64,000 nucleotides of DNA from UBA7328 sp965247965 (GCA_965247965.1 OZ252053.1:5146001-5210000); one strand, 5' to 3'. Counted from the first letter of the stretch, positions 53,600 through 63,701 are shown. The notes: a model not told the origin generated them from the sequence alone. Program-made: numbers and translations.

Positions 53600-54268
53600 A
53601 TGATACCTCAAATTTCGGAAATTATTTCCAAATTACCAATTCATTCTCTTGCTTTAGAATCTGGTTTCATTCGGAGAAGTGATTATAAGATTGATTCGGT
53701 CAATTTTCTTTTGTCCTTTTTCGAAATGATGTCGACAAATGTTTTTTCTCTTTCTAACTGGGCCAAAACATTGTCAATTTTTTTACAACAAACGATCAGC
53801 AGTCAAGCTTTACAAAAGAAACTAACATTTAGGCATGTAGGATTTGCTGAAAAGTTTTTAGAAGTGGCAAGTAGCTACTCTTTGTCCAATGCTCCTATAG
53901 GTTATCAAGGTCTTCTCAGTAGTTTTAATTCCGTGTTTGTTACTGACAGTTCCTGTCTGAGTATGCCTAAAATTCTGAACGAAGTTTTCCCGGGTAGCCA
54001 CTCAAAAAAGGGAGATGCAGCAACGGCTAAAATTCAATTGACAATGGAATTAAAGTCAGATGTTTTACACAAAATGGATCTTAAATCATTTAGAGACAAT
54101 GACCAATCTTATGCTTTTGACATTTTCGATTTAGCCAAAGCAGGTGACCTTGTAATTAGAGACTTGGGATACCTGGTTATGGATTGTTTGATCGCAATGA
54201 TTGAAAAGCATATTTTTTTTATTTCAAGACTCATACTACCAATAGTCCGTGAAGGAAATATTTCATAA
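53600..54268 (+). pseudogene. IS4-family transposase, truncated at about half length
   Basis: The N-terminal half of an IS4 transposase: ISEIISKLPIHSLALESGFI, SSFNSVFVTDSSCLSMPKIL with the first Asp, KAGDLVIRDLGYLVMDCL with the second Asp. After FFISRL the frame degenerates and stops; the YREK motif and C-terminus are missing. The next 190 bp are non-coding and end at the neighbouring IS. Confidence 0.85.
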
Positions 54269-54463
54269 CTCGTTGATACTCAATCTTAGAATTATGGATA
54301 AATTATTAAAACTAAAGTATCGTCTGAACCGAAACTTGCATTTTAATAGGATTGCCAAATAAGCAGGCCATAAATACTTGATAATCAGCGTTATAGAAAA
54401 TCTTGAATTTAAGATACTGCTGTTAACACTTCGAATTTGGCCGAAATCCTTCACGAACTATTG

Positions 54464-55778
54464 ACTACTGGACATGAGCTATAAATTGTGGTTCAAAGAA
54501 TAGCCAAGAGGGTTTGGGGATAGAACGAATGGAATGAGAAAGAAAGCATATGAAATTTCTAAGGTTGTTGAATTTGATTTCTAAAAAGGATAGTCCTTTT
54601 TTAAATTTGGAAACGACTAAGTTGATCGATCCGTTTTTATATTTCTTCCAATCACTCTTCTTTTTGTGCTTGAGTTGGGTTAGACCCTGTTCAATACATA
54701 AGGCATAGATAAATACTACAATACCCATTGTCAATTCTATTTTTCCAGAGTCTTTAAAATTAAGAGCTTCTAAATTGAAACCATTTGATTTTAAGTGTTT
54801 GAAGCAAGTTTCAATAGTCCAACGAATAGGGTAAAGCTTTACTATTTTTCTTTTGTCTTTCAATGTAGATATGAAATAAAACAGAGGTTCGTTGGCTGAA
54901 CTTTTGGGGTTTTTAAAAATCACAAAAGAAATTTTTTTTCCAAGGATTTCAATTTGTTTAGACACTCCACAGATTTGATACCGTTTTTTCAATGCTTCAC
55001 GTTCAATACCAATGTATCGAAGATGTTGGTGTTTATAAAATGTCTTATCCTTTCCCCTTTGGTTGTCCACATACCCTTTATAAATTCCTTTTTTTAACCT
55101 AATTACAAACTCTAACCCCTTGTCTACCAGATATTTAAACCATCTTTCTCCGATGTACTCCCGATCTGCTAGTAGTATCAAACCTTTCAGATTATATAAT
55201 TTACAGGCTTTGTCTATCACCTTTCGTCTTTCATTAAAATTACTCATACCCTTCTTGTCTAAGTCTTCCCACCATATTGGAATACTTACTCCATTGACCA
55301 CTACACTCAATGTTAATAAGTGAATATTCTTGTTGCCATTCTCCCAGCTCGTACCATCTAGTGCCAAATATTTGATGTTCTTCGCTTTGAGTCTCAACAA
55401 ATAAAAACTAAAACATAATATAGCTTCAATCAATGCCTGCTTGTCAGCATCATCCATATTGAAAAAACGGATCAACCTCTTATAATTCGAATCAGGTTTG
55501 GTGTTTTGTTGGTTTTCGAGTATTCCAGGGAGCTTATCCTTTACAATGTTCAAATTCGTCGTCCTGGCTGATAATATACCTTGGGCTGTTGTGAGAAATT
55601 TTTTTATTACATGTTCTTCAAAACCTGAGAAAAATGGTTTTATTTCGCTTACGAGTGGAATTGTCATTGTTGTTAATTGTTTGTTTTACAAACAATAATG
55701 ATATATTCCACTTTATTATAATATATAACCTACTTTATTTCAAGACATTGTATTATTTTAACCCCAATGTCCAGTAGT
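54464..55778 (-). mobile_element. IS4-family insertion sequence (about 1315 bp)
   Basis: Inverted repeats ACTACTGGACAT (54464-54475) and its complement (55767-55778) bound one intact transposase gene. No flanking duplication is evident. Just to its left, CCTTCACGAACTATTG (about 54450-54463) is an inverted near-copy of CAATAGTCCGTGAAGG at about 54240-54256. Confidence 0.82.
54465..55667 (-). CDS. IS4-family transposase, 400 aa
   Basis: DDE transposase: IKYLALDGTSWENGNKNIHL (first Asp), LKGLILLADREYIGERWFKY (second Asp), and KIVKLYPIRWTIETCFKHLK (YREK-like, Glu). The C-terminal codons lie within the left terminal repeat. Related in design to the element at 51569-52725 but clearly a different IS. 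Intact. Confidence 0.93.
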   Translation of the reverse strand: MTIPLVSEIKPFFSGFEEHVIKKFLTTAQGILSARTTNLNIVKDKLPGILENQQNTKPDSNYKRLIRFFNMDDADKQALIEAILCFSFYLLRLKAKNIKYLALDGTSWENGNKNIHLLTLSVVVNGVSIPIWWEDLDKKGMSNFNERRKVIDKACKLYNLKGLILLADREYIGERWFKYLVDKGLEFVIRLKKGIYKGYVDNQRGKDKTFYKHQHLRYIGIEREALKKRYQICGVSKQIEILGKKISFVIFKNPKSSANEPLFYFISTLKDKRKIVKLYPIRWTIETCFKHLKSNGFNLEALNFKDSGKIELTMGIVVFIYALCIEQGLTQLKHKKKSDWKKYKNGSINLVVSKFKKGLSFLEIKFNNLRNFICFLSHSIRSIPKPSWLFFEPQFIAHVQ

Positions 55779-55833
55779 ATGCCAACTTGCTCTTTTTAGA
55801 AAATAAGTCGGTGATTATCAGTGGGTTACGATT

Positions 55834-57689
55834 TCAATGGTACACTACATATTTTTTAATTGCCTTTTGAATATCTGTTGAGTTGGTTGCAGAATAGATG
55901 TTTTGTACTTTTTGGATTGGCTTTGAAGGTTTTCTCAGGTGTATGGATTTGGTGTCAGTGCGTAGTTCGACGGTTTGGATGGTATGTGTGCTCATTATTC
56001 TGACAATATTTGCCCAGTCGTAATTTATGCCTTTTTGGTTGAGCATGTATCGGATCGTGTTTACGACCTGATAGGCTAGAAGTGTGAGATAAATATGAGC
56101 TTCGATCCTTTCGTCATTTTGATGGTGAATGGGCCGGATGTTGAGATCAGTTTTGAGGCATCGGAATGTGGACTCCACTTCTCTTATGGTGTTGTAAATT
56201 TGCCAAAGCTGCTTATCGTCGATCTGCTCGTAATTTGTTCTCAAAAAGTAAATTCCCTTGTCTTTGTCCTGTTTTTCTTTTTGTGGCTGGACAGACCATG
56301 AGACATTGACAGCTACTTTGTCATCATGCTCCACATCTATTTTGTATCGGGAGGATACATGCTTGTGTTTTTCCTTGAGCCGACCGATGCGTTCCCACAC
56401 TTTTTCTATTTTTTTAGTACCTCCTTTTTTAGCTATTCCATTTTGAACCTGTTGTAAGTCTTCTTCAAATCTTTGCATGAGCTTACCCTTCATCGATTCT
56501 TCTTTTAGTTGTTTGGATGAACTGTGCACATAAAGCCAGGTGTCATTGTACCCTTCGGGTTTGAATTGAGTAATGTGCACTTCATGTTTGTTACGATCTG
56601 TCGATATTTTTGTAAACACATTGGATTGATCGATCGGGTGGTCTTTGAGTCGTTTTCGGGAAACGCATACATAATGAAGACCTTTACCGGCGATCAATTC
56701 CAGGTTTTTCTCAGTGGCTATACCTGCATCTATGACCACTGTTTTGTTCGTGTGATCGGGGCTGTATTTTTCAAGGTCTTTGAGCATCTCTTCCAGGGTT
56801 GTGCTGTCAGCTCTGTTACCCTCATATATCCTTGAATGCCGGATGAAGCCCTCCTTATTGATCACTCCGGTGAATACAACTTGTTTGCAATCTGTCCTTT
56901 TCTCTTTGCTTTTTCCAAATTTTGGAAGTTTGTTTGTCGCCTTTCGACCTTCGAAATAGGTATTGGTAATGTCAAAAATGACCAGTTTATCATCCAGTGT
57001 GAACATATTGGTGATGCGGCTATATAGGTGTTGATCGATAGTGTTTTTGTGTTTGTAGAGCAGGTCTGAAATACGGTATAGTTCGCGATGGGTGATCGAG
57101 CCGGGAGTGTAATTGTAGCAGGCCATCAATTCTGAATTGTCTGTGAGAATCTGTGAAGTTTTATGTTCTGAACTTGTGTATATGGCTCTTGCGCAGATGC
57201 TGATCAATGCTTTTTGAATATCCTTATTGCGCCAATTAAGTGAGGTAAGGCACTTAGTTAATTGAAGTTTTTCCAGAATCTGCTTGCAAAGGTGTTCGGA
57301 ACCGAAAGATTTGACATCTCCTACTTCGATGGAATGAATATCAACACTGTGAATTTCGCTTTTGTCTTTTGGTGGGGGAAGTGAGGCTGCCTTTTCACCT
57401 TGATTATCGGGTATTTTAATTGGTATTTTTCGTAGAATTTAAGAGCAAGCTTTAGCAACTCATCCGCAATATCAACGGGGAATAGATCTTGTTGAGAAAA
57501 TATTCTGGATTTGAGCACTTGTAAGACCTCAGACTTATTCTGCTTCGAATCCAACAACGGGTCGCTTCCCAGGTAAAGGATGTTTCTTTGTTTGACTTTT
57601 CCATCTACCCTGGCCGTCTGTGCAAGTGTGTACTGGTAGAATATTTTACCGTTTTTGACATTTTGTTTTTTTACTTGTCTAATGTACAT
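55834..57689 (-). pseudogene. IS1634-family transposase in two frames
   Basis: The first part (57689-57321) begins MYIRQVKKQNVKNGKIFYQY, the standard IS1634 start. The second (open from about 57425, listed ATG 57207, to 55834) has KLVIFDITNTYFEGRK (first Asp), KTVVIDAGIATEKNLELIAG (second Asp) and YNTIREVESTFRCLKTDLNI (Glu). The second frame is -1 relative to the first and the switch lies in an A-rich stretch near 57410-57435 (GAAAAATACCAATTAAAATA). IS1634 elements usually have a single frame, so inactivation is more likely than programmed shifting. Terminal repeats were not identified. Confidence 0.8.
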
Positions 57690-57830
57690 ATGGCAAATGT
57701 ACACATATGATTCCAATTACGCAAGCACCATACTACACTACATTTGAAAATCCTTAATAACTACTATTGAAAATCAACAAGTTATATCACAAAAACATGG
57801 ATATTCAAACAAAATTAGTGCAGACATTAA

Positions 57831-58745
57831 TCAAAAAGGACAAGTTGGGTTAAGGGGATTTTTATCGACAATTATGAAATCTGCCTTTTTACCCACCTCT
57901 AAGGAACCAATTTCATCTTCGGCAAACATCTGCCATGCAGCGTAAATCGTAACTGCCTTTAGAGCCTCTTCCACAGGGACAGCATACTCGCTCCCAAGTA
58001 CACGTCCATTTTGAGTTTTTCGACTGACTGCACTTTGAACTGCTAACAGAGGCTTAGGAGGATACATCGGAGAATCGTTGTGCAAAGAAAACTTCATCCC
58101 TTTTCGAGCAGCCAGACCCACTGGCATGAATTGGTTGGCTCATTCTTCACCGACTATACGGGCCAAAAAGTCGCCGTAATAGTAAATGTGATTGATGTGA
58201 AAACTAGGCGTAATACCCATTTCCGCCATGGTATTGATTTGATCTTCGGTCACCAGAGCAAGGTGCTCTAGTCTATGTCTACCATCCGTCCCGGATTGCA
58301 ACGATATTGCGTTTTGCAGAGCGCTTAGTGTATTGCTCACGGCGCTATCGCCTTGAGCGTGAATGGCGATTTGCATGCCTTCTTCAGCGTCACTCTTTGT
58401 AAAATCTTCAAAAACCTGGACCGGCAAAATTGACTGCCCAAGTGATTTCCTTTCAATACTCAATTTGTTAATTACCAAATCTGAATCGACATATGGTTCT
58501 CTCAGCAGCATCGTACCCGTATATGGCGAACCGTCCGCCCAGTACTTATGGCCTAAAAATTTGAAAAAAGCATTAGAAAAGGAAATTTTTTCTCTTTTCC
58601 GGTGCGCAACTCCGTCTCTATACAAGAACACTCTGAGTTTTCCATTTTCATCCTTTTCATAAAAACCCCCTTGTGGTGGATTTTTTACATCGTCCTTTAT
58701 TCCTGCAAGGTTGAGCGCATAACTGATAAAATAATTAGAATGCAT
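57831..58745 (-). pseudogene. YtcJ-like amidohydrolase, 5'-truncated, with in-frame TGA
   Basis: Fragment of a metal-dependent amidohydrolase (Amidohydro_3). It starts mid-protein at MHSNYFISYALNLAGI; the first 200 or so residues with the HxH metal site are missing. It keeps IAIHAQGDSAV, RHRLEHLALVT and SLHNDSPMYPPKPLLAVQSA. A TGA at 58140-58142 interrupts GEE/ANQFMPVGLAARKG, where relatives have Arg (CGA to TGA). The C-terminus is slightly short. The broken 5' end lies 50 bp before the acyltransferase start. Confidence 0.86.
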
Positions 58746-58795
58746 GCTTTTACATAGCTCTTATAAATAACTTCGCGAAGAATAAGAAAACTGCA

Positions 58796-61700
58796 ATGCA
58801 GCAAATACTAGAGGATTCGAAGTTTCTCGAAATTTTAGAGGAAATCGCCTTTGCTAAGGATCAAACTGCCGATCAAGCGAAAAAGGAAGCTGCGGAATAC
58901 CTCAAAGAACTTTATTGTGAAAAACAGCCTGTTGTCAATGCAATAGTCCTGCAAGGCTTGCAATATGTGCTCAACAGAGCTTATGACGAGCACATTGATA
59001 TCATTCCTTCGCAGATCAGAGAATTGGGTAAGTTGATGCGTCGCCACTCGGTGGCCTTTGTCATGACTCACAAGACCTACATCGATATGATCGTGCTCGG
59101 TATCGTTTTGTCCAAACATGGGCTACCTGTTCCTCATACATTCGCCGGGATCAATATGAGCTTTATGGGCGTCGGCGAATTGGGCCGAAAAGCAGGGGTC
59201 ATTTTCATAAGAAGATCTTTTAAGGACAATCTGGTATATAAGGCCACATTAAGACACTACATCAGCCATCTTGTAAAAGAAAAAGAGCACTTCATGTGGG
59301 CGATAGAAGGCACTCGCTCTCGCACGGGCAAGTTGGTATGGCCTAAGATGGGCATTCTCAAATATATTGTCGAGGCGGAGAAAAATGCGGAGGAAGAGGT
59401 CAAATACGTGCCTGTCTCCACCGTATACGACCTAATACCCGACGTAAGGGAGATGACCGAGGAAGGGCGAGGCAAAAGCAAAAATCCGGAAAGCCTTTTA
59501 TGGTTTGTCAATTACTTGAAAAACATGGATGGCAATTTCGGCCGTATATCTCTGCGCTTTGGCGAACCGGTAGTGCGAGCAGCAGATCAAACAGCATCCA
59601 TTCCTCTGGAAAAAGACACCCTGTCCACAAAGCAATATACTTTACCTCGCTTCGCATTCGAGTTAGTACATCGCATTAACCAGATCACTCCGGTCACATC
59701 TTCATCACTGATATGCACCATCTTAATGAGCAAATTTGCGGCTACAAAGCCATCCCTGGAAAACGATCTGGTTTCGCTCATGGAGTTCATAGAAAGCCAC
59801 AGACCGGATGCCCTGGTCGATAGGGGCAAAGCCGTTAATGAATCGGTGCAATCCGCTCTAAACATTTTACGCCAGGCAAACCTCATCCAGAAACTAGGAG
59901 ATGGACTTAAGGCGAAATATTCAATTGTATCTCGCAATTATTTGTCCGTGGCTTATTATGCAAATATGGCTGTCCACCATTTATACCATATGGCTTTTAT
60001 TGAATTGGCATTGCTCAAAGTCAGCAGCGAGAAATCGGAGGGCAGGATCGATGCCTTCTGGAGTGAAACAATACAGCTGCGGGATTTTTTCAAATTCGAG
60101 TTTTTCTATTCCCGCAAATCGGAATTTTGTGACGAAATCGAGCGCGATCTTGATTTTTTAGATAGTAAATGGCAAAGCATCCTGGGAGGGACATCGACAG
60201 GGATCGAAGCCTTACTGAAGCGTCAAAATATCCTCGTTTCTCAAGTGGTATTGATTACCTATATCGAAGCATACAAAGTAGTTGGCCAAGCACTGGAAAC
60301 GCTAGATCCGGTAGATGATTACGACGAAGAAAGCTTGCTCAATACGTGCCTGTTCATAGGAGAAGAAATGCATTGGCACGGAAAAATTCACAGAGTAGAA
60401 TCCGTATCTAAACCATTCATTATCAACGGAATACGACTAGCTAAGAACCGGAATTTGATATCGTCCAAAACGAAAATAAAAATAAAGGAAATCAAAGCCT
60501 TTAACGCTCAACTCGACGAATACGCCGAACGAATAAGAACATTACAAACATTTGTATCAGCCGGTGCATCTATTCAACGGAAAAGCCTTGTGCCGTTAGA
60601 AAAAAATATTGTACCCGGATCGAAAAGCGAATCAGTGGCGACCGATATTTCTGTGTATGAATCGGGGCCTCACATAGCGGCATTTTTCGATTTGGATCGC
60701 ACCTTGATCAAGGGTTTTTCTGCCAAGGATTTTTTCCAAACCCGATTGATGAGTGGTAAGATGAAGCCACAAGAACTGGCTGCCCAGTTTTCCGGAGTTA
60801 TGGTCTATGCCATGGGTAATAAGAATTTTGCGGGCTTGGCAGCTACTGGCGCGAACGGGGTGAAAGGAGTTAGGGAAAAGGTGTTCGTCGAACTTGGTGA
60901 AGAAGTTTATCTCAAGAGCCTTGCCGATGCCATATATCCTGAATCAAGGGCATTAGTATCAGCCCATCTTGCAAAGGGACATACAGTAGCGATCCTATCT
61001 GCCGCGACGCCGTACCAGGTTAATCCCATTGCCCGCGATCTTGGAATCGAGCACGTCTTATGCACTCGAATGGAAGTAGTCAATGGAAAATTCACAGGTA
61101 AGATAATCGAGCCTCCCTGCTGGGGAGAGGGGAAATCTCAGGCTGCTAAAAATTTGGCCGAAGATTTGAAACTGGATCTGAGCCAGTCCTTCTTCTACAC
61201 GGACAGCGCAGAAGATCTTCCGCTTCTCGAGATCGTCGGCCATCCAAGACCTATCAATCCAGATAGCAAATTGTCGGCACTGGCTTTTGAAAATGACTGG
61301 CCGATCAAGCGGTTTAATGAAGAGATCCAACCAGGCATGTCCAATATCATTCGCACGGGTCTCACCATAGGCAGTTTTATTCCTGCAGCTATTAGTGGAT
61401 TGGTGTCGGGCACTTTGAGTGGATCCGTACGAGATGGAGTAAACAATATGACTTCGGTTATTGGTGATCTGGGCACAAAAATGGCCGGAATTAAAATGGC
61501 GGTGAAGGGCGAAGAATACTTATGGTCGCACAGGCCTGCAGTATTCATCTTTAATCATCAGAGCAACGCGGATTTTTTCATCATTGCCAAAATGTTGAAA
61601 AAGGATGCGGTTGCTATAGCCAAAAAGGAATTGAAATCATCGCCCATCGGCCCGTTACTTACTGCTGCAGGAGTAATTTTTATTGATAGAAGCAATAGGG

Positions 61701-62059
61701 AAAAGGCAATCGAGGAGATGAAGCCCGCCGTCGATGCTTTGAAAAGTGGCCTTTCGGTTGCTATTGCTCCCGAAGGAACAAGGAGTTACAATTACAGCCT
61801 TGGAGCATTTAAGAAGGGAGCGTTTCACTTGGCTTTGCAGGCCGAGGTTCCGATTGTACCCATTGTGATCAAAAATGCCCATGATGTGATGCCAAGGGGT
61901 AGGAGTTTGGTAAGGCCTTCGGTGGTGAATGTGGTAGTTCTAAAACCAATATCTGTGAAGGATTGGAAAAGAGAATCTTTGAGTGAGCATATTGGGGAAG
62001 TCAGGAGGATGTACTTGAATCAGTTGCAGCAGGAGGAGATGGATTTAGTAGACGGTTAG
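58796..62059 (+). CDS. Trifunctional GPAT / HAD-IB phosphatase / AGPAT fusion
   Basis: Three domains in 1087 residues. Residues about 70-290 form a PlsB-like acyltransferase (HKTYID at about 92-97; EGTRSRTGK near 167). A central helical stretch follows, then a HAD-IB hydrolase at about 625-840 (FFDLDRTLIKGFSAKDFF with both nucleophile Asps; TDSAEDLPLL). Residues 895-1075 are a PlsC-type acyltransferase (NHQSNADFF with the HxxxxD box near 920; EGTRSY near 991). A hydrophobic hairpin at about 850-870 may sit in the membrane. The protein could acylate glycerol-3-phosphate twice to give phosphatidate, and gpsA is 30 bp downstream. Confidence 0.9.
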   Translation: MQQILEDSKFLEILEEIAFAKDQTADQAKKEAAEYLKELYCEKQPVVNAIVLQGLQYVLNRAYDEHIDIIPSQIRELGKLMRRHSVAFVMTHKTYIDMIVLGIVLSKHGLPVPHTFAGINMSFMGVGELGRKAGVIFIRRSFKDNLVYKATLRHYISHLVKEKEHFMWAIEGTRSRTGKLVWPKMGILKYIVEAEKNAEEEVKYVPVSTVYDLIPDVREMTEEGRGKSKNPESLLWFVNYLKNMDGNFGRISLRFGEPVVRAADQTASIPLEKDTLSTKQYTLPRFAFELVHRINQITPVTSSSLICTILMSKFAATKPSLENDLVSLMEFIESHRPDALVDRGKAVNESVQSALNILRQANLIQKLGDGLKAKYSIVSRNYLSVAYYANMAVHHLYHMAFIELALLKVSSEKSEGRIDAFWSETIQLRDFFKFEFFYSRKSEFCDEIERDLDFLDSKWQSILGGTSTGIEALLKRQNILVSQVVLITYIEAYKVVGQALETLDPVDDYDEESLLNTCLFIGEEMHWHGKIHRVESVSKPFIINGIRLAKNRNLISSKTKIKIKEIKAFNAQLDEYAERIRTLQTFVSAGASIQRKSLVPLEKNIVPGSKSESVATDISVYESGPHIAAFFDLDRTLIKGFSAKDFFQTRLMSGKMKPQELAAQFSGVMVYAMGNKNFAGLAATGANGVKGVREKVFVELGEEVYLKSLADAIYPESRALVSAHLAKGHTVAILSAATPYQVNPIARDLGIEHVLCTRMEVVNGKFTGKIIEPPCWGEGKSQAAKNLAEDLKLDLSQSFFYTDSAEDLPLLEIVGHPRPINPDSKLSALAFENDWPIKRFNEEIQPGMSNIIRTGLTIGSFIPAAISGLVSGTLSGSVRDGVNNMTSVIGDLGTKMAGIKMAVKGEEYLWSHRPAVFIFNHQSNADFFIIAKMLKKDAVAIAKKELKSSPIGPLLTAAGVIFIDRSNREKAIEEMKPAVDALKSGLSVAIAPEGTRSYNYSLGAFKKGAFHLALQAEVPIVPIVIKNAHDVMPRGRSLVRPSVVNVVVLKPISVKDWKRESLSEHIGEVRRMYLNQLQQEEMDLVDG

Positions 62060-62089
62060 GTTTGATTTTGAAGTGACTACATTTGTCAA

Positions 62090-63091
62090 ATGAAACTAAA
62101 AGTAGGCCTCCTCGGCGGCGGCTCCTGGGGAGCGACGGTTGCAACGCTCACCGCGAGAAATGCGGATACGAAAATCTGGGCTCGTAATGAGAAGGCAGTC
62201 GAAGAAATCAATAATCAGCATACCAACAAAAAGTACTTACCAGATGCCGAATTGCCCAAAAACCTGCTCGCCAGTCACACTATTGAAGAAGTGGTCAAAG
62301 ACGCGGATGTTGTGGTCATGGGCATACCGAGTCAAAATTTTAGATTTGTGCTGGAAGATGCCCGGCCTCATATCCGCCCGTGGGTACCCATAGTCAGTCT
62401 GTCAAAAGGCCTCGAAAACGGAACCCAAATGCGAATGACGGAGATCATAGAAATGGTTATGCCCGGTCATCCTGTAGGCGTGCTCACAGGCCCAAATCTT
62501 GCGCGCGAAATTATGGCTGGACAAGCTGCTGCGAGTGTAATCGCGATGGTCGACAAGACAATAGCAGAAGCATTACAGAAGGTATTTCGAACAGGGCTCT
62601 TCAGAGTTTATACCAATTCGGATGTGATCGGTTGCGAATTAGGTGGAGCTTTGAAAAATGTAATTGCCATTGCCGCCGGAATGGGCGATGGAGCGGGAGC
62701 AGGAGATAACACAAGATCCGCCGTGATAACAAGGGGATTGGCGGAACTTAGCCGATTGGGTAAGGCCATGGGCGGTAGGCCAAAAACTTTTTCAGGTTTG
62801 GCGGGAATGGGCGATTTGGTGGTTACGTGTATTAGTCCTTTGAGTAGGAATCGGCATGTCGGTGTCCAACTTGGCAAGGGTCGCAAATTAGACGAGATCA
62901 TTGACGAAATGTCAATGGTAGCCGAAGGTGTGAAGACATGTGGAGTAGTTGTGGAACTGGCCGAGAAATATGGTATTGAGATGCCTATCAGCGCGGAGGT
63001 TTATAGAGTCGTGCATGAAGGGAGCACCGTCAAGGAAGCTTTCAGAGGTTTGTTGCGGCATCGCATTGGGTCGGAGGCGGAACCGGGATAG
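62090..63091 (+). CDS. gpsA: NAD(P)-dependent glycerol-3-phosphate dehydrogenase GpsA
   Basis: It reduces dihydroxyacetone phosphate to sn-glycerol-3-phosphate, the backbone of phospholipids. It has the Rossmann motif VGLLGGGSWGATVATLTARN, VSLSKGLENGTQMRM, GVLTGPNLAREI, the catalytic lysine region CELGGALKNVIAIAAGMGDG, and FSGLAGMGDLVVTCISPLSR. The length of 333 is normal. It follows the two-acyltransferase gene by 30 bp in the same direction, so product and consumer are probably co-transcribed. Confidence 0.96.
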   Translation: MKLKVGLLGGGSWGATVATLTARNADTKIWARNEKAVEEINNQHTNKKYLPDAELPKNLLASHTIEEVVKDADVVVMGIPSQNFRFVLEDARPHIRPWVPIVSLSKGLENGTQMRMTEIIEMVMPGHPVGVLTGPNLAREIMAGQAAASVIAMVDKTIAEALQKVFRTGLFRVYTNSDVIGCELGGALKNVIAIAAGMGDGAGAGDNTRSAVITRGLAELSRLGKAMGGRPKTFSGLAGMGDLVVTCISPLSRNRHVGVQLGKGRKLDEIIDEMSMVAEGVKTCGVVVELAEKYGIEMPISAEVYRVVHEGSTVKEAFRGLLRHRIGSEAEPG

Positions 63092-63097
63092 GGAGGT

Positions 63098-63154
63098 GAG
63101 GTGACACCTTTTTCTTCAAAAAACCTGCCAGCCGGCAGGCTGGGATGTCACCTT
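63098..63154. repeat. GGTGACACCTTTTT palindrome with a GC palindrome inserted in its loop
   Basis: GAGGTGACACCTTTTTCTTC, then six A, then 20 inserted bases (63124-63143), then GATGTCACCTTG. Apart from the insertion it matches the uninterrupted copy at 63781-63819 almost base for base. Confidence 0.88.
63124..63143. repeat. Inserted GC-rich palindrome (filled site)
   Basis: CCTGCCAGCCGGCAGGCTGG, same family as the in-frame insertions in the cytochrome and DPP IV genes. The empty site is visible at 63781-63819, where six A are followed directly by GATGTCACC. Confidence 0.88.
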
Positions 63155-63169
63155 GATAACATCACAACA

Positions 63170-63643
63170 TCAACTGAAAATATCAGCCAAAGGCAGTTCG
63201 ATATCCAGTTTTTTGTCTACCAACAATTCTGTAGACTTGAAAATTTCGTAGTTCTCCGGGTCGCGGAAAACATATATATTTTTAAGCCCAGGAATGACCA
63301 GCCAACACGACTTCACTCCATTTTCAAAGTATTGGTATGCCTTAGCAACTAGATCGCCCGGATTTTGACTAGCAGAAAGTATTTCGATGATTCCAAGCGG
63401 TGATTCCTTCACTTTAGGAATGTCTTTAGCAAAGTCGATTTTTTCTTTTGGAAAGATGCAGAGATCGGGAGTAGATTGCCAACCTTCTAAATTTAGGCCG
63501 AGTTCGGAATGAAAATTATATCTTTCATGGAACAGCGCCCAAAGTTTACCATTCAACACGGATTGTACATAAGAATGAAGTTTAGAGGGCATGGGTTTAT
63601 TTCTTTCTATTTCGTATGGAGTAAGGGTTGCTGCAGTGTCCAT
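63170..63643 (-). CDS. Uma2-family (DUF820) PD-(D/E)XK nuclease-fold protein
   Basis: A solitary Uma2-type protein, a family with restriction-endonuclease fold and mostly unknown role. ATG 63643 gives MDTAATLTPYEIERNKPMPS; longer starts (63673, 63685) are possible. The active-site pattern is present: STPDLCIFPK (Asp) and GIIEILSASQNPGDLVAKAY (Glu and the downstream Lys), then YFENGVKSCWLVIPGLKNIY. No methylase or other partner is near. Copies of the same palindrome flank it at 63098-63154 and at 63702-63759/63781-63819. Confidence 0.88.
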   Translation of the reverse strand: MDTAATLTPYEIERNKPMPSKLHSYVQSVLNGKLWALFHERYNFHSELGLNLEGWQSTPDLCIFPKEKIDFAKDIPKVKESPLGIIEILSASQNPGDLVAKAYQYFENGVKSCWLVIPGLKNIYVFRDPENYEIFKSTELLVDKKLDIELPLADIFS

Positions 63644-63701
63644 TTTGGAAATGCTTTGTACAAATTTATGCATAACTAACGACAATGTCTATTACCGAGG
63701 T

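Noticed and set aside
13932..58142. Stop-codon reassignment or selenocysteine/pyrrolysine insertion explaining the in-frame stops
   Set aside because: TAA, TAG and TGA are all involved, the expected residues are ordinary (Glu, Trp, Arg), and intact neighbouring genes end normally at the same codons. Point mutation or sequence error is simpler.
63101..63352. Plus-strand ORF containing PAGRLG
   Set aside because: It is built from the palindromic repeats and the antisense of the Uma2 gene; not a protein gene.
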